Below, one piece after another: positions 22,585-28,589 of a stretch of 39,479 bases of DNA (position 1 is its first letter; the number at the start of each line of letters is the position of its first letter). Position numbers and translations under genes: made by a program. The notes under the pieces are model-generated. The model did no database searches. It had not been told where the DNA came from and saw nothing but the letters and a program-made list of their open reading frames with translations. Origin of the DNA: JAHJFW01 sp038065635. Lineage in GTDB: Bacteria; Patescibacteriota; Patescibacteriia; 2-12-FULL-60-25. Location of the stretch: NCBI GenBank assembly GCA_038065635.1, contig JBBTQP010000042.1, positions 1 to 39,479 on the forward strand, read 5' to 3'.

Positions 22585-25358
22585 AAAATATTGAATCGCA
22601 ATTTTCCGCGTTGACTCCGGAGGCGGGCGGTGAAAAATCAAAGCGCAAACCGCCAGAGACGCCAAAGCCGGAAAAAATCGCCATCGGCAAACCGCCGTAT
22701 GTCATTGAAAAAGAAGACTCGGTTTCATATCTTGGCGTTGAAGTGCCAAAAGGCGAAGGCGGTCCGCTTGTCCCTGACCGCGAAGAAGCGGCAAAGTATT
22801 TCTACACCAGGGAAGATTATCTCTTACGAAGAGAGATGGCGACCGCCATCGTCTTGAATAAACCCATGATTTTTGAGGGCGGCACCGGCATTGGCAAAAC
22901 TTCGGCCATGGCCGCGATGTGCGCTGAACTCAATACGAATTACTGCAAAGTGTCTTTCGGCCGCGAGATGGCGATTGAAGACGTGATCGGCGGCAAGACC
23001 ATTACCACGGACGAGAATGGCAATGAAACCGTCAAATGGTATGACGGCAATCTTCTTGTCGCCATCCGCCACGGCGGCATTGCATTTTTGGACGAATATA
23101 ACCTGCAGGGCAGTAAAGTCGGTTCGCGCGTCAATCCGATCATTGACGCTATTCTGAATGGCCGCAAGGAGATTTCTTTGCCGGAAAATGACAATGAACA
23201 AGTGAAGGTGCATCCCAATTTTCGCGTTCTTGCCGCCCAGAACCCGCCGGGTACGGAAGAAGGGCAAGAGTTTACCGGCCGCGAGGCGCTTTCCGCCGAA
23301 ACCTTTGGCCGATGGACTTTCCACAAACTGCCTCTCAAGATGAGCAAAGAGATGCGCAACCAGCGCCTGGCAGGCATGATGGGCGAAGAAGTCGATGTCA
23401 GTGTGCCTGAAGAAGAATTTCGTTACCTCGGCGAAGGCGTTCCGTTGAAAGAGCTCAAAGACATTCCGGGAATGGCGCATTGGCGCAGAGAGGCGATTGA
23501 CATCATAGATCAACTGGAAACAAAATCCTCCGGCGCCAGCCGCGAGATGGCGCGCGATCAGCGGCAGCGGCTTTACTTTAATCCTCGCTTGGAGCAAGGG
23601 TTCTTAAATTATGTCAGTAAATTCTATCGCGGCGACGTTAACGAGGTCTGGAAAAACGCTTTTGAACATTTAGTCGTCGGTATGTATAAATCCGATACGG
23701 ACAAGGAAAAAATCCGCACAGTCTTAAACCAAGCGTCGTGGAAGCCACCGACCGTCGAATCAAAGCGTAAAGGACTCGAAAGAGGGGATCCGAACATTTT
23801 TGAACTAGCTCTGCCACCAGAACAGGTTGAAACAATCCTCGAGCGCAACCGCGTTTGGCAAGAAGAATTCTTCGGCAAGCAGTTCGAAATGCCTCCCTTG
23901 CCTCGCGCTGTTACGCCCGAGCGTCTCAAACATTGGGAATCCCTCAAATACGAACTTCGTTTTCTACCGCGTCTCACGATGAACCAGGGCGATACCTACC
24001 CGGGATGGAAAAAGAAACCCGAAAGTGGAATTAAATTCTTCGATGAGCTTAAAAACATCCAAAATCTCCCTGAAAATAAAAGTAACCCACATCTTAAAGG
24101 GCTTGCTCCGAATGAGCTTCCCGGCGTTTGGACGCTCATGGATACCAGAGCAAAGCCAAACTTCGATAACGGCAACCAGCAATATGAGGATGATGAAGTA
24201 ATGCAAGAGATGCTGAAGCGCATGGCGAAGATGAAAGATGCCGCCGGTCAATCGCTCTTGAACGGAGAAGCGAAAGACGGTTTGCGCAATGTGATTCATC
24301 CGTCCGTCTTTCAGAAATCGGAGTTCTGGAATGAATTGAAGAAGTTTCTTCAGCTTGAAAATGCCGCGGATGCGACAGCTCGACTCCCTCGTCTCATTGA
24401 ACAAAACGTCACAGGACAAACAGCGAACTGGGATGGTACGAGCACCTATGAATGGTCTGAGGAATACTATCAGTCTGGCAAGCGTTTGTTTTCCGGCAAT
24501 TCCGACAACGGCGGCGCCTCGAGCGTCCCTTGGCTCGACGGCGCGAGCGGCTTTGTCGGTTTCCGTCCCCTGGTCGTATTCTCTTCCGAAATTGGATCTT
24601 TGGAACCTTGGGAATTGGAACTTTGGGAAAAGAAGAAGGAAGAATTGCGCGACATGGAATCAAAAATTCTCACTGGTTTTTTTGAGAAAGAGATCGTCGT
24701 TTCCCCTTTGCCTGCGGAAATAACGCCCGAACGGCTCAAGAAGTGGGAAAAGCTCGGTTTTGAACTCCACTATTTTCCGGCTGAAGACATGACGAAAGAC
24801 CGAAAACTCAAGGGCTGGAAGGAAAAGCCGAACGATTGGTTTTATGAACAGATCGCAGACGGCACAATTCCATCGGACGCTACAAAGCTTCCAGATGGTT
24901 GGTTCGTAATTAATGGCAGACAAAAGCCCGCATATACGGACGGAACGCAGATGTATGACAATGATCCGCTCGCGGCAGCGTTGAAAGATTTGAATGAGCG
25001 AGGAATAATCTCGCAGACCATGTCGGATGGAAAAATAAAATTGAATCCGGCGAGCCGTTTCGGTATGAAGCCCGCTGATTTTGAAAAGCCCGAAGTTATA
25101 GAAACTTTATCAAAAGCCCTTAATATCACTCCGGCTCAATTTTCCCTCACGGAAACCATTGTTTGGAATGTTCTCGCCAATATCCACCACCCAGAGTGGG
25201 GGACGACGAATACTTATGAATGGCAAAAAGAGAAATTTGGGTCTGGCGAGCGTTTGTTTTCCGGCAATTCCGTCCACGGCGGCGCCTCGTACGTCTATTG
25301 GCTCGACGACGCGTGCGTCAATGTCGGTTTCCGTCCCCTGGGTCGTTTCTCTCCGTAA
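22581..25358 (+). CDS. MoxR-like AAA+ ATPase with two tandem DGR variable domains
   Basis: 925-residue DGR target protein. The N-terminal region (about 70-330) is an AAA+ module of the MoxR/dynein-like branch: Walker A GGTGIGKT at 100-107, Walker B IAFLDEYNL, sensor-1 region VLAAQNPPGT. The C-terminal part holds two copies of one roughly 240-280-residue unit. Both open with LP..TPERLKxWE, YELRFLP/FELHYFP and GWKxKP, and both end in a C-type-lectin/FGE-like segment (STYEW / NTYEW, SG.RLFSGNS, GGAS, VGFRPL). The last 35 or so codons of each unit are variable repeats, VR1 (residues about 631-665) and VR2 (about 887-921). It is the third gene of the vWA operon. The surface of the lectin-like fold is expected to bind a changing ligand while the ATPase transmits the signal. 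Confidence 0.93.
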   Translation: MKNIESQFSALTPEAGGEKSKRKPPETPKPEKIAIGKPPYVIEKEDSVSYLGVEVPKGEGGPLVPDREEAAKYFYTREDYLLRREMATAIVLNKPMIFEGGTGIGKTSAMAAMCAELNTNYCKVSFGREMAIEDVIGGKTITTDENGNETVKWYDGNLLVAIRHGGIAFLDEYNLQGSKVGSRVNPIIDAILNGRKEISLPENDNEQVKVHPNFRVLAAQNPPGTEEGQEFTGREALSAETFGRWTFHKLPLKMSKEMRNQRLAGMMGEEVDVSVPEEEFRYLGEGVPLKELKDIPGMAHWRREAIDIIDQLETKSSGASREMARDQRQRLYFNPRLEQGFLNYVSKFYRGDVNEVWKNAFEHLVVGMYKSDTDKEKIRTVLNQASWKPPTVESKRKGLERGDPNIFELALPPEQVETILERNRVWQEEFFGKQFEMPPLPRAVTPERLKHWESLKYELRFLPRLTMNQGDTYPGWKKKPESGIKFFDELKNIQNLPENKSNPHLKGLAPNELPGVWTLMDTRAKPNFDNGNQQYEDDEVMQEMLKRMAKMKDAAGQSLLNGEAKDGLRNVIHPSVFQKSEFWNELKKFLQLENAADATARLPRLIEQNVTGQTANWDGTSTYEWSEEYYQSGKRLFSGNSDNGGASSVPWLDGASGFVGFRPLVVFSSEIGSLEPWELELWEKKKEELRDMESKILTGFFEKEIVVSPLPAEITPERLKKWEKLGFELHYFPAEDMTKDRKLKGWKEKPNDWFYEQIADGTIPSDATKLPDGWFVINGRQKPAYTDGTQMYDNDPLAAALKDLNERGIISQTMSDGKIKLNPASRFGMKPADFEKPEVIETLSKALNITPAQFSLTETIVWNVLANIHHPEWGTTNTYEWQKEKFGSGERLFSGNSVHGGASYVYWLDDACVNVGFRPLGRFSP
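24473..24575 (+). repeat. DGR variable repeat VR1 (internal)
   Basis: Aligned without gaps to TR 25653-25755, 92 of 103 bases are identical. The 11 differences lie at TR adenines 25669, 25703, 25708, 25709, 25714, 25715, 25721, 25727, 25730, 25732 and 25733. The 3' end TTTCCGTCCCCTGGTC is unchanged, as expected for the homing-initiation side. Confidence 0.97.
25241..25341 (+). repeat. DGR variable repeat VR2 (C-terminal)
   Basis: Aligned to TR from 25653, it has 11 substitutions, all at TR adenines: 25660, 25669, 25685, 25687, 25702, 25708, 25714, 25715, 25726, 25727 and 25730. Identity ends at ...CCCCTGG, then the sequences part. It ends six codons before the stop of the target gene, the usual place for a VR. 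Confidence 0.97.
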
Positions 25359-25365
25359 CTTGGAG

Positions 25366-25394
25366 CTTTGGAATTTTGGACTTTGGAATTTTGG
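25366..25394 (+). repeat. 15-bp tandem repeat after VR2
   Basis: CTTTGGAATTTTGGA occurs twice head to tail just after the target gene's stop (the second copy lacks its last base match). A similar run rich in TTGGAA follows VR1 inside the gene (about 24592-24628), so this motif marks both VR 3' flanks but not the TR flank. Confidence 0.6.
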
Positions 25395-25450
25395 CCAGAA
25401 GGTCTACGAAAATACGAATCGACGCGAATATACGAATTTACGAATTAGAG

Positions 25451-25456
25451 TATAAT
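25451..25456 (+). promoter_or_regulatory. Candidate -10 box of the TR RNA
   Basis: A consensus TATAAT lies 200 bp before the template repeat in an otherwise gene-free stretch (25359-25650). No convincing -35 is present. A start near 25463 would yield an RNA that contains TR and the downstream spacer. Confidence 0.45.
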
Positions 25457-25652
25457 CAACATACGGCTCATGCAACCGGTCTCGAAAAAGTCAGAGATAT
25501 CGGTTCGCCGATAAATAGAGAAACGACGTGCGCTCGTCTGGCGCGGGTGGGCGGTTCCATGGTCCGTCCTGCCGCCGCATATTTATACAGGAGCGACTAT
25601 CCGATTATACGGAGTGAAGTTCCGGTGCCACGGAAGGATGAGCGCGCAAGGG

Positions 25653-25755
25653 GTCTGGCAAGCGTTTGATTTCCGGCAATTCCGACAACGGCGGCGCCTC
25701 GAACGTCAATTGGAACGACGACGCGAACGACAATGTCGGTTTCCGTCCCCTGGTC
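25653..25755 (+). repeat. DGR template repeat (TR)
   Basis: Donor copy for mutagenic retrohoming. It is transcribed, reverse transcribed with errors at adenines and copied into VR1 and VR2. It contains 21 adenines, 16 of which have been changed in at least one VR. In the VR frame it reads as Asn/Asp-rich codons (SNVNWNDDANDNVGF), typical of AAY-type template codons that give wide amino acid choice. The reading is not a gene here. Its last two bases overlap the stop codon of avd on the other strand. A perfect small hairpin TTCCG-gtgcca-CGGAA precedes it at 25620-25635. Confidence 0.97.
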
Positions 25756-26122
25756 ACGTCTCGCGAAAGGATCCGCTTTGCGCGGGTTCTTTCGTTTGAA
25801 GGGATTTGATCCATCCGCCAAGCTGTTTACCGATATCCTGCAACATTTGCTGGAATTGAACGTATTGCTTGGCGGAAAGTGCGCCGACATCTTTCGCAAT
25901 CCGCAAAAAAATTTTAAGCTGGTCAAGAAGCAAGCTCGCTTCTCTCAGATATGAAAGTTTTTTATATCCTGATTCCGCATTGGCGCGGATTAGGAGTTTG
26001 AAAAAATCAAGCGCGAGTACGTAACAATATTGGGCGATGCTGTGGCGGTGCGTTTTCGGGCATTGCCGGTGCCACGTTGATAATGCGACGATAAAGCCAT
26101 ACGTCTTATGAAAAATTGGCAT
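25754..26122 (-). CDS. avd: Avd, DGR accessory variability determinant
   Basis: Small four-helix-bundle protein (about 122 residues from the Met of MPIFHKTYGF) that forms a barrel-shaped pentamer in studied DGRs, binds nucleic acid and the reverse transcriptase and is needed for mutagenic homing. Family signs: FHKTYGFIVALSTWHRQCPK, ALDFFKLLIRANAE, KKLSYLREASLLLDQLKIFLRIAKD and MLQDIGKQLGGWIKSL. It is basic, as expected. An upstream ATG (26149) is possible but no better supported. Unusually it is encoded opposite to TR, VRs and RT: its stop touches the TR and its start overlaps the RT start. Confidence 0.92.
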   Translation of the reverse strand: MPIFHKTYGFIVALSTWHRQCPKTHRHSIAQYCYVLALDFFKLLIRANAESGYKKLSYLREASLLLDQLKIFLRIAKDVGALSAKQYVQFQQMLQDIGKQLGGWIKSLQTKEPAQSGSFRET

Positions 26123-27199
26123 TCCAAAAATTCCGTCGGGGGGATTCATAATTTGTTTGATCGGATCATATCACTTGAGAACCTGTTTGCGGCGTGGAAG
26201 GAATTTAGAAAAGGAAAAGGCGGGAAGCCAGACGTTCAAGCGTTTGAATGGCGGCTGGAAGACGAAATATTCCGCTTGCATGAGGATTTGAGAGACGGGA
26301 CATACGAACATGGGCCGTATGAGTCGTTTTTCGTGTGCGACCCGAAACGTCGGCATATCCATAAACCGTCGGTGCGAGATCGGCTAGTACATCACGCGGT
26401 CGTTCGCGTGGTAGAACCGCTGTTTGATCGACGGTTTATCTTTGACGCTTGGTCATGTCGGAAGAGCAAGGGGACGCATGCGGCGGTGAATCGTCTCCAG
26501 TCGTTTTGTTGGCGATTGTCGCGGAATAATACGCGGACGGTTTGGGTTTTGAAACTCGACATCAGAAAGTTTTTTGAGAACGTAGATCAGGACGTTTTAC
26601 TCCGAGTTCTGAGCAAGACGATTGGCGATCCGCGCGTGAACGATCTTTTCACGCGCATAATACGCAGTTTCTCGAATGGAATACCGCTCGGCAATCTCAC
26701 ATCGCAACTCTTTGCTAATGTTTATCTGAATGAGCTTGACCAGTTAATGAAGCACGAGATACGGATGCGTTCGTATATCCGATACTGCGATGATTTTGTG
26801 TTGACGCATCAAGATCGAGAGATCCTTGAATCCGCACTGTTGCGAATACGATTGTTTTTATTGGCGCAGCTTCGCCTTACGCTTCACCCGAAGAAAATTA
26901 TCCTTGTTCCCTATCATCGCGGAGTTGATTTTCTCGGTTTCATTTGCTTTCCGCATTATCGGGTTCTGCGAGCCAAAACTAAGCGGAGGATGTTGAGGAG
27001 AGTTAATGAGAAGAATCTCGCCTCTTACAACGGCATCCTCCAGCATTGCAGATCCCATAAATTGGGAATCGAATTGCTGCGGATCGTGTCGACGAAAGAC
27101 CAAAAACTTATTTTAACCTCTTCCAAGCCCGACTCGCTCCATTACGAGCTTCATTTTCTCTCTAGCAAGTTTCGATGCTGCATCTCGTCCTGCGTCTAG
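26108..27199 (+). CDS. DGR reverse transcriptase
   Basis: 363-residue group-II-like reverse transcriptase that makes adenine-mutagenised cDNA from TR RNA. Motifs: ISLENLFAAWKEFRKGK at the N-terminus, RHIHKPSVRDRLVHHAVVRVVEPLF, motif A VLKLDIRKFFENVD, motif 4 GIPLGNLTSQLFANVYLN (G195-Q200, the SQ typical of DGR enzymes), catalytic YCDD at 226-229 and VDFLGF for the primer-grip region. No maturase or nuclease domain is attached, so it is not a group II intron or retron. The ATG has no SD and overlaps the avd start on the other strand. The last 29 or so codons overlap the trpS 3' end antisense, and that tail does not resemble other RTs. Confidence 0.96.
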   Translation: MKNWHSKNSVGGIHNLFDRIISLENLFAAWKEFRKGKGGKPDVQAFEWRLEDEIFRLHEDLRDGTYEHGPYESFFVCDPKRRHIHKPSVRDRLVHHAVVRVVEPLFDRRFIFDAWSCRKSKGTHAAVNRLQSFCWRLSRNNTRTVWVLKLDIRKFFENVDQDVLLRVLSKTIGDPRVNDLFTRIIRSFSNGIPLGNLTSQLFANVYLNELDQLMKHEIRMRSYIRYCDDFVLTHQDREILESALLRIRLFLLAQLRLTLHPKKIILVPYHRGVDFLGFICFPHYRVLRAKTKRRMLRRVNEKNLASYNGILQHCRSHKLGIELLRIVSTKDQKLILTSSKPDSLHYELHFLSSKFRCCISSCV

Positions 27200-28102
27200 G
27201 ATTTTTTTCAGCTCGGCAGGATCTTTTTTATACTCATTGAATTTCGTTTGAATAGGTGCGAGCATTGCGATTACGGCTTCGGCGAGCGCGGCCTTGAAAT
27301 CGCCGTATCCTTTGTCCGCGAATTCCGCTTCGATATCCTTGATATGGCGTCCTGTCGCGTGATGAAAGAGCGTGAGAAGGTTGGAAATTGCGGGCCGTTT
27401 CTCCGGATCGAATACAACCCCTTTATCCGAATCTGTTACGGCGCGCATGATTTTTTTGCGAATGGTATCCGCGTCGTCAGTGAGCGAAATGTAGCTGGCG
27501 GCCGATCCGCTTTTCGACATTTTGGTTTTCGGATTGTCGAGCGACATGACCCGAGCTCCGACTTTTTGGATCAGAGGCTGTGGCACGGCGAATGTCTCTC
27601 CGAATTGCGCATTAAAACGTCTCGCGATAGTGCGTGCCAATTCAACGTGTTGCATCTGATCTTCTCCGACCGGCACCACGGTAGTGTCGTAAAGCAAAAT
27701 ATCCGCAGCCATGAGTACCGGATATGTGAACAGACCCACTCCGACATTTTCTTTTTTAACCCGCGCCTTGTCCTTGTACTGCGTCATGCGTTCCAGCTCG
27801 GACATTTTGACCGTTGTTCCGAGAATCCAGCCGAGCTCCGCGTGTTCATGGACTTCGCTCTGAATGAACATGGTGCAGCGTTTCGGATCAAGACCGATCG
27901 CGAGATAGGTCGCGGCAATATCCAGCGTATTTTCACGTAGTTGCTTCGAGTCTTGAGGAACGGTGATCGCGTGCAGGTCAACGATGCAAAATAGCGACCG
28001 ATGTTGTCGCTGCAATTCCACCCACTGTTTTAGAGCACCGATATAATTCCCAATATGCGGAACATTCGTCGGCTTCACGCCGGAAAAAAGAAGTTCTTTC
28101 AT
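27113..28102 (-). CDS. trpS: Tryptophanyl-tRNA synthetase
   Basis: Class I synthetase that charges tRNA-Trp, 329 residues (normal). The HIGH-type motif is PHIGNYIGAL near residue 16 and the KMSKS loop is KMSKS at 194-198; GEDQMQHVELARTIARRFN and VPVGEDQ are family signatures for Trp binding. Its 3' end runs 87 bp under the RT gene on the other strand, marking the edge of the DGR cassette. On the minus strand TAGCAT lies six bases before the ATG, suggesting a leaderless mRNA. Confidence 0.97.
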   Translation of the reverse strand: MKELLFSGVKPTNVPHIGNYIGALKQWVELQRQHRSLFCIVDLHAITVPQDSKQLRENTLDIAATYLAIGLDPKRCTMFIQSEVHEHAELGWILGTTVKMSELERMTQYKDKARVKKENVGVGLFTYPVLMAADILLYDTTVVPVGEDQMQHVELARTIARRFNAQFGETFAVPQPLIQKVGARVMSLDNPKTKMSKSGSAASYISLTDDADTIRKKIMRAVTDSDKGVVFDPEKRPAISNLLTLFHHATGRHIKDIEAEFADKGYGDFKAALAEAVIAMLAPIQTKFNEYKKDPAELKKILDAGRDAASKLAREKMKLVMERVGLGRG

Positions 28103-28122
28103 GTGGATATGCTAGCGTATTT

Positions 28123-28154
28123 GGCTGAAGGGCGAAAGGGCGGAGGGGCTGAAG
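28123..28154 (+). repeat. Left inverted repeat flanking the four-helix gene
   Basis: Contains GGGCGGAGGGGCTG at 28138-28151, the exact reverse complement of 28547-28560 on the other side of the gene. Neighbouring GGCTGAAGGGC is also mirrored. Confidence 0.75.
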
Positions 28155-28157
28155 ATG

Positions 28158-28532
28158 TTAGTGGGTGTTGCGGACTTTGAATATAAAAACTTTTAGTTGT
28201 TTATGAATACTGGTTGCTCGATCGCAGAATGCTTTATGCTCTTCCATGGAAAAATATCCATCATCAAGCGCGCAGTCTAGACAGGCGACGACCTCATTTA
28301 GCGAACCAAGCGCCATGTTGAGATAGCGCGCGAAGTCTTGGTCTGAATATTTCTGCGAGCCTTCAGCTATGTTTAATAGAATAGAAGCAAGGGCTCTGAA
28401 AAGTTGGCTACTTAATTCGAATCTTTCTTCTTTTGGAAAGTTTTTCTTGGCTAATTCCGTGACATCGCGACGAAAAACACGCGCGTCTTTGTAAACGTTG
28501 AAATCTCGAAACCTAAACACATCGTCATTCAT
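28158..28532 (-). CDS. Four-helix-bundle protein (S23/IVS family)
   Basis: 124 residues of the 23S-rRNA-intervening-sequence (S23/TIGR02436-like) family. Family signs: FRDFNVYKDARVFRRDVTELAKK, FPKEERFELSSQLFRALASILLNIAEGS, DFARYLNMALGSLNEVVACLD and a final helix. The fold is a four-helix bundle of the same superfamily as Avd, but it has no retroelement of its own. It is known both inside 23S rRNA inserts and free-standing; function is unknown. Here it is flanked by inverted repeats and lies between trpS and rnj. GGAAGGG four bases before the ATG is a good ribosome-binding site. Confidence 0.9.
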   Translation of the reverse strand: MNDDVFRFRDFNVYKDARVFRRDVTELAKKNFPKEERFELSSQLFRALASILLNIAEGSQKYSDQDFARYLNMALGSLNEVVACLDCALDDGYFSMEEHKAFCDRATSIHKQLKVFIFKVRNTH

Positions 28533-28546
28533 ATACCCTTCCGCTA

Positions 28547-28583
28547 CAGCCCCTCCGCCCTTCAGCCCATAAGCCCTTCAGCC
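28547..28583 (-). repeat. Right inverted repeat flanking the four-helix gene
   Basis: CAGCCCCTCCGCCC (28547-28560) matches the left arm perfectly as its reverse complement; the following CTTCAGCCC occurs twice (near 28560 and 28575). The two arms enclose only this gene. Confidence 0.75.
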
Positions 28584-28589
28584 CTCACT

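Noticed and set aside
25220..25669. Open frame of about 149 codons running from inside the ATPase gene through the TR leader
   Set aside because: It overlaps VR2 in another frame and has a skewed, Arg-rich composition. It arises because the VR/TR sequence lacks stops in several frames. No family likeness.
25669..25733. Sequencing error as the source of TR/VR differences
   Set aside because: Errors would not fall on adenines of one copy in 22 of 22 cases, and the reading frame is kept in both VRs.
25597..25926. Minus-strand open frames across the TR
   Set aside because: They read antisense through TR and into avd in the wrong frame; the avd frame shows clear family motifs instead.
26108..27199. 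Group II intron or retron as the source of the reverse transcriptase
   Set aside because: No maturase or endonuclease domain, no intron domain V and no msr/msd. The TR/VR pair with adenine-only differences and avd identifies a DGR.
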